Shown: positions 1 to 9,418, numbered from the stretch's first letter. The stretch: DNA of 20,475 nt from Mesotaenium endlicherianum (GCA_009602735.1 WELA01009454.1:422582-443056), one strand, 5' to 3'. Translations and numbers: made by a program. Notes: generated from the letters alone by a model not told the origin.

Positions 1-35
<35 letters not shown>
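1..35. repeat. (CT)n microsatellite at window start
   Basis: An uninterrupted CT dinucleotide run of 35 bases begins at the first base, so its true length is unknown. The window ends in the complementary GA run, which suggests that both edges are contig ends. Confidence 0.95.
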
Positions 36-37
<2 letters not shown>

Positions 38-812
38 CTGCCTTAAAAAGTAGCACACACCATCTCGCATCCCCCTCCCGGCAATTACTAGTAATAACAG
101 AATAGCATCCCCCCAAGGACGGGGCAAGTGTGGCACAAGGATATTGTCATTGCCAATGGGGCTGCCACTTGGCAGGCTCCCAAGAAAGTCTCATCCAGCT
201 CAAAACAATCACTGGCCCGCCCATCGTCCCTTCCTCTCACGCGGCTCTGCAGGCAAGCCTGAGCCTGAGCGTGTGCCTGAGAGGACACTCGTCACCGCCT
301 CAGCCGGCTCTCACTCACTCAATTTCCTCCCACCCCCCCTTGCCCCGTTTTCACCTCTCTTGCCCAATTGTCCTTCCTGTACATGGAGTTCAACTCATAC
401 ATGTCCATCCTACTAGATAGAAGGTCCCTTCCACCAGCCTCCTCCTCAAACTTAGGTCCAGCTCCCATACTTGCGCCCCCTCTTCCACTTAAGACGCCCG
501 CCAAGAGGATACCCCCACCTCCCTTTAGCTGCAGTCATATTTTTAGAATACAGCTTTCCACCTCTGTTACCCTCTCACACTTGCTTGTTTGATGCATGGA
601 TCAGAGACATACGATTAAGGTATGTATGTGGTGAAGGGAGCCCTATTTGAGAATTAAGTAACATAGGTGAACATATATTTGCTTTCAAGCAACTTCCGCC
701 ATGTCATCAACCCTCATTTGAAGCTAGCTCAGGATTGCCCACGTATTCAGTAGCAGCTACGGACATACGCAAATGTGCTGCTGGGCCGGCAGACATTTCA
801 AGTGGCCATAGC
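36..812. other. No gene identified (left flank)
   Basis: This stretch has only short overlapping ORFs on both strands without domain-like composition. It is pyrimidine-rich on the + strand between about 200 and 560, with several runs of C. I see no repeat pair, RNA gene or coding signal. Confidence 0.5.
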
Positions 813-1273
813 TCAACAAACAAATGCCTTACAGAAATCAAATGTGAGAGGGAAAGTCTGCAAAGCTTGGAAGAGAGATCGTACTTCGACATCCCACTTT
901 GTTATCACGTAACCACGGGGTTGTGACGGGTTCTGATCCTGCTCTCCACCACCAGCCTGCATTTCAATCGGCTTCTCCAATGCTGCATGAGGAAGATGCC
1001 AAAGAAAAAAGAACCCAATCAGGCCGCCGATGACTATACAGAAGATATATGAGCAACTTAGCATATGATGCGCCCCAATATATCCAGCTCATCTAAAGCT
1101 AACACGTCAGGCTTTAGCTGATCAGCAATTCAGAAAAAGTGCGTATATATCGACGTACTAATAGCATATGCATACACACGGTTGCATTGGTACGTACCTT
1201 GGCCAATGGCTTTGTTCGCGAGTAGAACGTGAATTAGAAAAATAAAAGCCACCATGAATGTGAATCCATCCAT
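813..1273 (-). CDS. Candidate two-exon gene, membrane or secreted protein (partial model)
   Basis: Not a recognised family. Reading the - strand, an ATG at 1273 opens 25 codons whose residues 2-24 are strongly hydrophobic, like a signal peptide or signal anchor. This ends in CAAG|GTACGT, a near-ideal splice donor (intron starts at 1197). The downstream segment is open after TCTGTATAG (intron end 1034), giving a 164-nt intron, and the exon phase joins without shifting. Exon 2 (1033-813) begins with a second hydrophobic stretch (VIGGLIGFFFLWHLPHA) and then a polar tail, ending in TGA at 813-815. A TCT|GTAAGG near 826 could be another donor, so the true 3' end may lie elsewhere. The signal-like start and matching splice sites support a gene; the lack of known homology keeps confidence low. 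It could be chance. Confidence 0.3.
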
Positions 1274-2240
1274 CGCTATCGGGATGTTTGGCAAACTTCA
1301 AACCGAGGCCAGCTCTTCTCGTTAATTACTTCCAATTCAAGCCACCCAAAGCCACTCAAATTATGTTGTGCCTCTTAGATGCCACATGTAAGGTTGAGGT
1401 CAATTGCGCCAAATTGAGTAGTCAAACCAGGCTACCCGAGGCTCAAGGATACCCTTGATTGCTCCTGTTCATGACGCGCTGTGGCTGACTGCTGGAACTT
1501 GGGCTTGCTCTTTCTTTCTCGAATGCAACGAAATGCAGATCAACCCCAAGAAGCGCTGGAAGGAACTGTGAAGACGAGTTCATGCGGGCGCAGCACACAA
1601 GATATGGTAGAGCTAGACGTGAGGTATAGGTTCTGATGCCAGTCGTCGGGAACACCTTTTTTCCCCCCGTAGTGAGTTTATTGCCAGCTTGTAGCCGAAG
1701 TACGACATTTGAGCGTTGACCATGATCATGATTGAGGTCAGTATTTGACATCATTATTAGTTCTGTTATTCCGCCACACTGCATGTGGCGCGTGTAAATT
1801 TGAGCTGATTTGAGCAGCTCAATTGCTTGGGCGGTAAAGCGGGCAACGGGATTGGCTAAAAATCCTCGTAGATGGACCACCAGTAGCAGACCATTAGCCC
1901 CTAAGCACCCCTAAGGCCAGGGTGGGCTGGCACGGCATCGGGATGCATGAGAAAACGCTATCCGACGATTCTGAGTTGAACGTGTGACAGGGTATCGTTG
2001 ACCCCGGCCAGCAAGATGGGGATCTAATCCGTACTGTGCGATAGTGAGCGGCGACGACAGGTGACGACGAATTAGCTTAGACTGCTCAACAGCTGCTCAG
2101 CCTCGAATTCGTTGAAAAGGTCGCATTGTGATGATTGATAGCAGTTGACAGCGATTGAAAGTAGTTGAGGCATCTTGACGAGTCACGACCAGTAAGCGAG
2201 CTCAGTAGTAGACGACAAACTGCAATAAACAGCAATAAAT
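1274..2240. other. No gene identified; possible tRNA-like remnant
   Basis: The longest ORF (1443-1880, - strand) has no protein-like features and includes a GIRT peptide of the kind produced by antisense translation of tRNA T-arm-like DNA. On the + strand a box A-like segment at 1605-1619 and a box B-like GGTTCTGATGCC at 1629-1640 are too close together and too degenerate for a functional tRNA. From 2100 to 2170 there are several GTTGA/GATTGA words. Nothing else is visible. Confidence 0.4.
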
Positions 2241-2353
2241 GGTGAAATTCACCTTGCCTCACCTTGCGTAAGGTGGACTAGTGTTCAATTTGACGGCGCT
2301 GCACGCGTGACGCTAGTCACGGCCGCCCTCTTAGGGAGAGTCAACGTTGACTC
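2241..2353. repeat. Cluster of four short palindromes
   Basis: Four inverted repeats lie within 113 bp: GGTGAAATTCACC at 2241-2253, CACCTTGCGTAAGGTG at 2260-2275, GTGACGCTAGTCAC at 2307-2320, and the perfect 16-bp palindrome GAGTCAACGTTGACTC at 2338-2353. They begin a stretch to about 2600 that is dense in TTGAC/GTCAA and AAGTCA words, like plant W-box clusters. This may be a promoter or LTR U3 of the outer retroelement; that role is inferred from position only. Confidence 0.55.
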
Positions 2354-3713
2354 ACCGACCACTTGCTTGACCTTTGCCCGGTCAGGTCAGCATTAGTCCA
2401 AGTCACACGGAGGTGTGGCTGCAATCAGGTCAAACCCAACAAGTCAGGGATAAGTGGGGTTTAACAGCCAAGTCAGCCGAGAAGTTGACCATGACAGGAC
2501 CAACGAAAGGTCCACCCAGCGGGATGCCAAGTCAGACATTGCTGACTGAAACGGCTAAGTTTGCCAATGGACCAGGGATGAGGCTGCCATGTCTTAAGCA
2601 GCCACCTCAGGGATGTAGGCTTAGAAGCCACTTAAGCGTGCACGCTGACCGAAAGGTTGGTTGGCACGCGCGACTGCCACAACGTGTGCATGCATGCTAG
2701 GTGACATTGAATAACTTAGGATTCACAAGGAACAGCTGCAAGAGTTGCATGCATGTTAAGCGCTGTGACTAAGCGCTAGAATTCCCAAGGAAAATCACAT
2801 GCGTGGTGTCTAGAAAGGCACAATTCCGACAGAATCCTACCTTATAGCTCCAGAAGCTGCATGCATATTAAGCGTTATGATAAAGCGTTGGAACTCCCAA
2901 GGGAAATGGCACGTGTGGTGCCTGGGATAGGCACAAGCCTTCCACAATCTCACCTCATTCTTGCCTCGCACATTTTGCTAAGAAGCGGAAGGGAGCGCAA
3001 GAGCAAAAGGAGAAGAGAAGAAAGAGCGCGAAGGAGAAGGAGTTCCCAAGGCCACAGGAGAACCAGGAAGCCACGACACTGTCGACACTTAGGAGATTCT
3101 CTATCAGTGTACCATAGAAAAGTTAGCATTTGAGACTTCCCAAGGAGGGATCTTGGCTGAAAGGATAGAGAGCTTGCAAAATGGAATCTGCTAGGATTGA
3201 TAGCGCAAGTTGAAGTCAAAACACCACGAGCGTACGAAGGCACATAAAAACGGTGAGCTCTGCGTTACTTTCCAAGTTCTCATAAGTCTTAATTGCTAAA
3301 CTGTTGTTAGCAAGAGCAGGATTAACAAGTAAAGCCCTCAGTTTAGAGCTGAGTGAGCCCAGCCAGCAATGAAAATTGATAAGGCAAGGTGTTGAGCGAA
3401 GAGCTCAAGCCAGGCCCGCATAGATGCTATAGTTTCAGAGTTTTGTAAAAGTCCTGGTGGCCGACTTTCTATGAAACTTGGTGTTATGTGTTGATCTGCT
3501 TATACGTGATTTCTGCAAACTAGAATTTGTTCACTTGTGCAACCCTCAACTTGGGCGAAAGCCTAATTGGAATTACAACATTTATGTTCTACTTCTGAGA
3601 ACTTGCGTTGATTGTTTCAGGGGTACAAGAATTCCCAAGCAAATTGGAGATTGAGGCCTGTAAGGGCTGCCGGTGCTCAACCTGGAAGGAGTTCCGGAGA
3701 AATTCAACTGTAC
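2354..3713 (+). promoter_or_regulatory. Putative 5' LTR or leader of the outer retroelement (boundaries unknown)
   Basis: No convincing coding region lies here. The stretch precedes the outer gag remnant and carries TGAC-rich words (2354-2600), diverged tandem repeats (2687-2960), a purine-rich segment (2985-3050), a CATAAAAAC TATA-like site near 3243-3252 and repeated TTCCCAAG words (near 2783, 2894, 3043, 3135 and 3625). These fit LTR and leader DNA, but no matching LTR was found downstream of the DNMT domain, no TG...CA ends could be fixed, and no primer-binding site was recognised. The assignment rests on position. Confidence 0.3.
2687..2960 (+). repeat. Diverged tandem repeats with TGCATGCATG cores
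   Basis: Two copies of about 105-112 bp, starting near 2740 and 2852, align almost throughout: TGCATGCAT, TTAAGCG, AAGCG, CCCAAGG, GTGTGGTG-like and GGCACAA words recur in the same order at a 112-bp offset. A third, shorter and more diverged copy starts at 2687 (offset 59) and shares TGCATGCATG and CACAAGGAA. Copies differ by many substitutions, so the duplication is old. Such arrays are common in LTR U3 regions. Confidence 0.65.
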
Positions 3714-5110
3714 ATGCGGTTGAGAAGTGGTAGAATATACCATCCCGTGGAACCTGTGGAAGGTTTTGATTCAAGCCAGAGCCCAAGACAGAGTGAGGCT
3801 TTTGAGTTTCTGACAACCCGTGGAGAGAGCAAACGTCGGGAGACGAGCCTCCCCAAATCTCCGCAAACGGTGAAAACTCAAATAGCGAGCAATTTTTTGC
3901 ACCTGATTTGGGCAGAACACAAAACGCTTGGGCTAGAGTTAGAGATTATTAATCACCTTTTGAGATGACTGGCGACGAGAGGGATGAGAATCCCAAGTTC
4001 CAGTTGTCTATATATTGTTTTAGTGGACAAACCGGTGATAATAGTCTCACTTTCCAAGAGTTTGATGAGATCTATTGAGCAGAGTCCGGACTTCTTTGAG
4101 AAGATACAAAAGGATGCTTCATACACGCAAACTGTTGCATCATAAGTTTGGTGCAGTACTTGGACAAGGATGCCTTGCTACTCTATCGCGAATTTCGGAA
4201 GATGAGGACCTTACCCAAGAATGGGCATTTGGAGAGCAAAAGAAAGCAAGGGATTTAAAAAGCCAGGAAAAGGATGCTAAAGCCAAAATGACCGCTTTAT
4301 CTTCAAGAAGAGCAGAGCTTGTTGTACTTGTTAAAAGCGTAGACTTGACTGCATAAATGCAGAAACTTGCAACAACTCACAGAGGGCCAGCAAAGAGCCG
4401 CTAGAGAGGACAACGATGCTGGGTCTGTTAAAGAATTGCAGAAAGTGTGTGCAGAATTGTTTGAAAAGCTTGCAAATGCTCGGGAACACGTAATGCGCAG
4501 AGCACCACCATTTGGTGGTCAGCAAGGCGATAGCGCCACGACGGAAGCTAGCCATGCGCAAGCTTTGGTCAATTGTCGTAGAGATATGGAAGTTGGGGAT
4601 GACCAGCTAGATTCTCAGCACTGCCTGCGTTGTTTCTTTAAGTTGCTTGAAGAACGTTTCCCCAAAGGATCATAGTCTGAAGGTGCACCGCTATGTGCAT
4701 TTTGTCCGTCAGAAGAAGAAGACATTAATGGAGGTTATGTCCAGATTGGTGAATCTTGCCAAGAAGGCAGGATTCTATAGGCCCAAGATTGTGGCTCACA
4801 AGTTTCTGTTGTGCTGGGCAAGGAAGCATATTGTGAAGTCAGGCCACATCTCTCTGCTAAGCGCGGGATTGACTGGGATATCAACTGAAAGGGGCAGAGT
4901 GCCCTGGTGGAAGCGTAGTAACTCACAAGGAAAGGAACTAGTTGCAATCATACTAAAGAGTGCAGCGGCATATCAATAAGAAAGCTTTGAAAAATTACTT
5001 GACATTTTGAGTAGCAAGAAAGTGCTCACAAATGATCTAGGATGAAAGGCCTTGTCATTACCGACCCGTAGAAATTTACAGAAGTGAACATTGATAAGAA
5101 ACAAAGAAGT
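3714..5110 (+). pseudogene. Degenerate gag of the outer retroelement (N-terminal and capsid-like part)
   Basis: The ATG at 3714 opens with MRLRSGR, a basic start common at gag N-termini; this frame stops at 3968. An overlapping frame from 3965 reads a gag-like segment (PKFQLSIYCFSG, then a TFQEFDEIY stretch), followed by in-frame stops. Further pieces follow in shifted frames: a Lys/Glu-rich helical stretch (4200-4460), then about 4600-4830, where FKLLEERFPK and RYVHFVRQ followed by a helical run resemble the L..F.P / Q...tl.E / L..LA pattern of Ty3/gypsy capsid. At least one frame change lies near 4660 and stops are scattered through 4070-4360 and after 4979. The zinc knuckle of the same gag resumes at 5641. 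The gag call is by pattern only. Confidence 0.45.
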
Positions 5111-5640
5111 TCTGCCTACTATTTATAGTTTTCTGCCTAAGTGCTCCTCTCTAGGAGGAAGCTACGGAATTTAGTAAGTGTTCGTCAATTCGTCCCTTCC
5201 TGAATATTCGAGAGTATGCCAGATCACACTCATCTGACGTGTCGGGTCAAATTGACGTCCACATACATGCATCGACATTACTAGATTATTCTATCTTAGG
5301 CGCGCTAGGCTAAATTGAAACTTCTAGGTAAATCGACCTAATCGGCACTCCGCGTCAGCCGAACTGATGTGGAGGTTCGAGTTCACTCTAACGGGCCAGA
5401 TCGCTCGGCGCTGTCGGTCAATCCGACGGTCGCGCTCATCGCAAATTAAGGACAGTCGTCAACCGACCTCAAAACTAATTAAACTTTGGAAATCCATAAC
5501 TCTCTCAATATGTAACCAAATTTGATGAACTTTAGATCAAAATTACCAAAAAAATGCACTCTATACTTGTAGACAATCAAAACACACTTTCATGAAACTC
5601 AAAAATGCACATATATACCTATGACCTTACATTAACGAGG
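5111..5640. other. Non-coding block between gag remnant and zinc knuckle
   Basis: No reading frame crosses this block, although gag-like sequence lies on both sides. The right half (about 5480-5630) is AT-rich with a run of A near 5550; the middle (5220-5460) is dense in TCGAC/GTCGG words and has GGTTCGAGTTC at 5374-5384, close to a pol III box B but with no good box A. It may be an old insertion into the outer element or heavily decayed gag; I found no terminal repeats or target duplication. Confidence 0.35.
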
Positions 5641-6670
5641 CTGCTGAAATAGCACGCAATGTCGAGGAAGGTAAAGTCTGGTACAAGGAGGCTTCTATGA
5701 CACTTATGGCTCTTGAAAGGAAGGAGGAATCCTTCTCGCATAAAGCCACCAGCTCCAATTTTCAATTAAAGAGAAGAGTAGGTCCTTCAACAAGTTTGCT
5801 AAGCATGCCAACGTTACTGAAACAGTAGAAGGTTGTTGGCACTGTGGGAAATCAGAACATCAGAAGAGAGATTGTCCAAACTCAGATGCTAAGCAATTAG
5901 CTACTAGAAAGGCACAGATATGTGCACATGGTAACAAAAAGGAACATCTTAGGCCACCATGGGCCAACTCAGCCACGAACAAGGCAGATAAGGGTAAAAA
6001 GAAAGGAAAAGATAGCCGGAAAGGTAACCATAAGTTTGAGGCTATGAGTGCTGAGATTGCTGCTCAATTTGCGAAGCTAAACACGCCAAATGTCTTTAAT
6101 GATGCAGATGTAGCTGAGAAAACCGTCCGCAAATGCGAGAAGTCTGTACCTGAGAAGGATACAGGAATAACTGCCAACGAGCGAGCCGACCACAACCGGC
6201 TGGTGCCCAAGAATGCTGGAAAGCTTCCTCAAACCTTTCGGATCACGCTGGATGACGAGCAGATTGCTCAGCTGCGCCAAGCTTGGCTAGGACCAAGAAA
6301 GACGTTTAGTTTCTCAATGGAGAAGTTGAAGACGCTGGTGGAACATAGAATCCAATATGCGCCACTAATCTCCTTGGCAGATCTCAACATTACTTTTCCC
6401 TTCACAGTTGAAGAAGCCGAGAAACAGCTGGATATAGCTAAAGAAGGTGCAAATAATGCCTCCATACCCAGCAATTTTAGCATTGTAAGAGTGCAAAACA
6501 AGGAAGGTGTGTTGAGATTCAACAGCTGGGCCGCCCCAAACATCTTGTTGGATACAGGAGCACAGCCAGTCATCTTGGGAAGGAGGGTTATGAAGGTCTT
6601 GAAATTAATTGCAAGGGACCTGAAAGAGAGCCCTCTTCAGTTGCGGACTGCGTCAAGACATGTGACTAAG
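5641..6670 (+). pseudogene. Outer retroelement nucleocapsid knuckle and N-terminal half of aspartyl protease
   Basis: From about 5641 a gag C-terminal segment (AEIARNVEEGKVWYKEASM) is open; a frame change near 5770 leads to the knuckle CWHCGKSEHQKRDC (about 5833-5876), a correct C-x2-C-x4-H-x4-C. A Lys-rich tail follows, then the frame with ATG at 6044 runs unbroken to 6670. Counting from that Met, residues 30-160 are a linker and residues 166-180 hold NILLDTGAQPVILG, the retroviral-type protease active site with Asp170-Thr-Gly. The frame is cut at 6670, where the inner LTR supplies a TGA stop; its continuation is at 15491. The gag knuckle and protease share one frame here, as in Gag-Pol fusions. 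The domain is recognisable, but the gene is broken by the shift at 5770 and by the insertion. Confidence 0.7.
6666..6670. repeat. Target-site duplication CTAAG (left copy)
   Basis: CTAAG abuts the TG end of the LTR at 6671 and recurs at 15486-15490 just after the CA end of the other LTR. Five base pairs is the usual Ty3/gypsy duplication length. Confidence 0.9.
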
Positions 6671-7390
6671 TGAAATGAATCGACTTACCAAATAGGCGAT
6701 TAACAATTAATAAAGATCTTTATATCAGCAAGTAATCTTTATGGTATTTTCGTTAACTGGTGTAACGGCAAAGGACAATACACTAGCAGTAAATAATACT
6801 CGTAAGTCAAATGCGAGTAAACTAGCATCAATGATGCAAATCAGTAAACTCATACATAAGCAAGGTTAGAAGACAGTGCGTATCAATGGCTTCTCGCCTT
6901 GGATTCAGATCCCTCTCAGCAAGCTGTACAAGGGAGTTGGCCTCGTTTCCGAATGCCGAACCCGAGAGCACTGCCTAGCGTATGTACATGGAATGAGTTT
7001 ACTGTTCAACGGTCAGTGCGATGGCACCGCCTACCCGGGAGTTAACCACGTTGGTAGGACCTCGGTTAACCAAATCCACCGCCATCTCCCATCATCCCGA
7101 ATCGCCATCCATCATAGGGATGTCATCTGGCCATTCATCTAGCATACCACACTTAGATGCATATCGAGGCAGTTCGTTGCTACCCAGTACGGAAGTCAGC
7201 TGGCTGTCAAAGAATGTGTCAGCAAGCTGACTTAAGGTGACCTGAGCCTGCTACCTCGGGCCGAGTCATTAAACTGGTATTACATATAAAGTCCAGTAGA
7301 CTGTTGATTCACTAGAGTTCAGCAGGTTGCACTTATTTAACTATATTATTTAAATGAATATTATGTCAACCAATATACTGATTCATTACA
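6671..7390 (-). repeat. 3' LTR of inner chromovirus (720 bp)
   Basis: Aligned by eye to 14766-15485 without gaps; both copies run TG...CA on either strand. Hand comparison gives 24 substitutions (about 96.7% identity) at 6797, 6845, 6912, 6920, 6933, 6962, 6971, 6980, 7177, 7185, 7244, 7248, 7255, 7258, 7263, 7277, 7283, 7297, 7304, 7306, 7310, 7327, 7330 and 7364. Fourteen fall within 7244-7330, the U3 side. ORFs seen inside the LTR occur in both copies and look non-coding. Confidence 0.95.
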
Positions 7391-7406
7391 ATCCCTCCAA
7401 CTTATC
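7391..7406 (-). other. Polypurine tract (PPT) of inner chromovirus
   Basis: On the - strand AAGTTGGAGGGAT directly precedes the 3' LTR, the expected place for the plus-strand DNA primer. The 12-mer TAAGTTGGAGGG (7393-7404) occurs twice more downstream of pol, at 9347-9358 and 9407-9418. A 7-bp hairpin GTTGTCG-CCT-CGACAAC lies at 7409-7425. Confidence 0.75.
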
Positions 7407-7475
7407 ATGTTGTCGCCTCGACAACACTAACACAAATAACAGCGTGCTGTCCCTTCCGTCCCCATCCTTCTGCCA

Positions 7476-9152
7476 TTAGGAGGGAGATGTCCCTGAGGTT
7501 CTATACTCAGGGGAGCCGGACCTCCTTCTGTCTTGGGGTCTTTTGAAGCCTGTCAGAGAGGGAGGTTCCGTGTAAGGACCCCGCGGAGAACGCAGTAACT
7601 GGGCTGTTTCCTCCTGCACAGTCTGAAACTGAAGGGAGGCAGCCTTCTCCTGGGCAGCCCTCAAACTGACAGGTACGTATACCGGCATCCCAGAAGGATG
7701 TTGCATGACATGAGCCAAGGGTACATGCCCTCTCTGCGAGGGAGATGCTGGCAGGCCTCTGGCTATCTCCCGAGCAGCCCTCCTGTCTGCCCTGTCTGAC
7801 TGGGTCTCCTTGCCTGGAGATGGGCTCTGTCCTCTGGCAGTTCCCAGCCAAGTGATATCCTCCTCTTCAGCGAGTTGCTGCAGGGCCAACCCCGTCTTCT
7901 CCCTTACAGGGGATGTGGCAGGTGTCAGGATCACGGCGGGGCTAGTGTCCTCCTCCTCGCCTTCCTCCTCGTCTTCCTCCGACTCCTCCTCCTCGCCGTC
8001 CCCGGGTTCCTCTGAGACTTCTGGGGTCTCCTCTGTCAGCTGCTCCAGCTCTTCCCGAGAAAAAGAATATCCTACTGACCTTCCCCTTTTGGGTGCTGGT
8101 GGGGGCTGCTGAGTCCGGACCGCATAGAGGTCCTTTTCCCCCTGCTTACTTGCCCATTTGGCATAAGCGTGCTTCCCTTTGGAGAATGACTCTCGGGCCC
8201 TGCTTCTGTCCCCCTGCATCTCTTGGCTCATGCAGTCTCTGACTCCATCCAATCTTGGGTCCCAAGCCGCAATGTGAGGGGGCAATACTATGTTCCCCTT
8301 TAGGTCTGTCAGGAAATCCTCATCCGTCGCCCTGTCATTCTGCTGGTCCCTCGTGTTGATGGTCATCCACCGCCAATCGGTGGGCTTTTGGAAGAAGGCC
8401 GCATCTGTCTTTTTAAGAGTACAAGGGTACCAGTGCCCTGCAAAGTCCAGCTGACTGGTTTCTCTGGCCAAGAATTCCCAGCTCCTCCTCTCCACCTCAT
8501 TGTACATGGCCTTGAACCTGTTGTGGGGTGTTGAGTCCTTGAAGCTGTCCGCGTCCATGGGGATCATCCTGATGACCCTATCTGCCCCCCAGATACCAGG
8601 AATCGAGACAGCTCCTGCTTCGTTCACCTGGGCCATTGCCTTGGCCTCTCCGATGGTATATCCTACCATCCTGGCGTAATCGTGGTAGAGGAGGAGCCCT
8701 GTGCCGACCTCTATATACTTGTCAAAGTTTTCAGATGTCTCCCCTTCCTTCTGGAGGATTTCCTTCTGCGACTCACTGCGACTTCTCTGGGCATACTTGA
8801 AGGCCTCCTCCAGTAGATCAAAGCCATTGCCCAGCACCGTGTAGCGGTAGCTGCTGATTCTCCTCTGTTCTTCTTCTTCAGCCTGCTGCTTCCGCTTCTC
8901 CTCAGCTTGCCTCTCCTCCTCTGCTTTCTTGGCCTCCTCTGCAGCTTTTCTATCCATTTCTTCCTGCCTCAGTCTGGCCTGTTCCTCCTCCTCCTTCTTC
9001 TTCTGTGCCACCCGCTGTTGTTGGAGTCGTTGTGATTCTCGAGCGGAGATGGAAGATGATTCGATGTCTCCACGGAACTGCAAGTATTCTGCATATGCCT
9101 CTTCCGCCCTTCTCTTCCTCTTGAGCTCCGACTTTTGAGTCATCCTGCTCAT
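7476..9152 (-). CDS. Additional chromovirus ORF (ORF after pol), unknown function
   Basis: An intact 558-codon ORF in sense orientation between pol and the 3' LTR, 315 bp after the pol stop and 85 bp before the LTR. I do not recognise the family. Residues 5-98 are a highly charged Glu/Lys/Arg/Ala/Gln stretch that should form a long coiled coil. Residues 100-345 look like a globular domain rich in aromatic residues (YRYTVLGNGFDLLEEAF, WYPC, DWRWM). Residues 349-357 are Pro-rich, 378-402 almost entirely acidic, and 403-558 Ser/Pro/Arg-rich and probably disordered. There is no signal peptide or membrane segment, so it is not a classical env. Additional ORFs after pol occur in several plant LTR-retrotransposon groups. 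The start could be Met1 or Met4. A CTAAC branch-like motif and CAG|G lie just before Met4 (9173-9144), so splicing could produce its mRNA. Its survival as an open frame suggests past selection. Confidence 0.85.
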   Translation of the reverse strand: MSRMTQKSELKRKRRAEEAYAEYLQFRGDIESSSISARESQRLQQQRVAQKKKEEEEQARLRQEEMDRKAAEEAKKAEEERQAEEKRKQQAEEEEQRRISSYRYTVLGNGFDLLEEAFKYAQRSRSESQKEILQKEGETSENFDKYIEVGTGLLLYHDYARMVGYTIGEAKAMAQVNEAGAVSIPGIWGADRVIRMIPMDADSFKDSTPHNRFKAMYNEVERRSWEFLARETSQLDFAGHWYPCTLKKTDAAFFQKPTDWRWMTINTRDQQNDRATDEDFLTDLKGNIVLPPHIAAWDPRLDGVRDCMSQEMQGDRSRARESFSKGKHAYAKWASKQGEKDLYAVRTQQPPPAPKRGRSVGYSFSREELEQLTEETPEVSEEPGDGEEEESEEDEEEGEEEDTSPAVILTPATSPVREKTGLALQQLAEEEDITWLGTARGQSPSPGKETQSDRADRRAAREIARGLPASPSQRGHVPLAHVMQHPSGMPVYVPVSLRAAQEKAASLQFQTVQEETAQLLRSPRGPYTEPPSLTGFKRPQDRRRSGSPEYRTSGTSPS

Positions 9153-9346
9153 TCATAAACACAATGCAGTTAGTGAAGTCGTGATATTTTGCAGCTACTG
9201 AGTGCCCTTGATGAAGAGGAACGCGATCGGGAGAGTTCCTAGTGTGGAGTACCTGGTGTGAGTGAATATAAGGGAAAATTGAGTTGGAGAGCAAGTGAGT
9301 GTGAGCGCAGGTTGAGTGTGTAATATGGTGATCAGGAAATACCACT

Positions 9347-9358
9347 CCCTCCAACTTA
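9347..9358 (-). repeat. PPT-like 12-mer, internal copy 1
   Basis: TAAGTTGGAGGG on the - strand, identical over 12 bases to the tract next to the 3' LTR. Confidence 0.7.
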
Positions 9359-9406
9359 ATTTTAAAAGTGGGCTGCCTGTCACAACTGTCACTAACTGTC
9401 GCATCC

Positions 9407-9418
9407 CCCTCCAACTTA
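9407..9418 (-). repeat. PPT-like 12-mer, internal copy 2
   Basis: TAAGTTGGAGGG followed by GGGATG on the - strand, preceded by CATA. It is enclosed by the 7-bp inverted repeat CTGTCGC/GCGACAG. Confidence 0.7.

Noticed and set aside
1605-1640. Possible tRNA gene or SINE promoter (box A- and box B-like words)
   Set aside because: The boxes are only about 10 nt apart, box B has an insertion and a mismatch, and no cloverleaf can be drawn.
1443-1880. 145-codon ORF on the - strand
   Set aside because: Composition is not protein-like and it includes a GIRT peptide typical of antisense translation of a tRNA T-arm-like sequence; no domain or conserved motif.
2374-3133. ORFs at 2374-2700 and 2861-3133
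   Set aside because: They run through TGAC-rich and tandem-repeat DNA and purine-rich sequence, with no conserved pattern between repeat copies at protein level.
5374-5384. Second box B-like GGTTCGAGTTC
   Set aside because: No acceptable box A 30-60 bp upstream and no poly-A tail or flanking duplication.
6876-7230. ORFs of 69 and 88 codons inside the LTR, repeated at 14971-15325
   Set aside because: They lie antisense to the element within LTR sequence and recur only because the LTR does.
7810-8112. 100-codon + strand ORF rich in Ser
   Set aside because: Antisense reading of the acidic stretch of the extra ORF.
7476-9152. Envelope gene interpretation of the extra ORF
   Set aside because: No signal peptide, transmembrane segment or cysteine-rich ectodomain; the protein is highly charged and soluble-looking.
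8950-9414. 154-codon ORF overlapping the start of the extra ORF
   Set aside because: Its second half is an out-of-frame shadow of the coiled-coil coding sequence and its first half crosses the PPT-like repeats.
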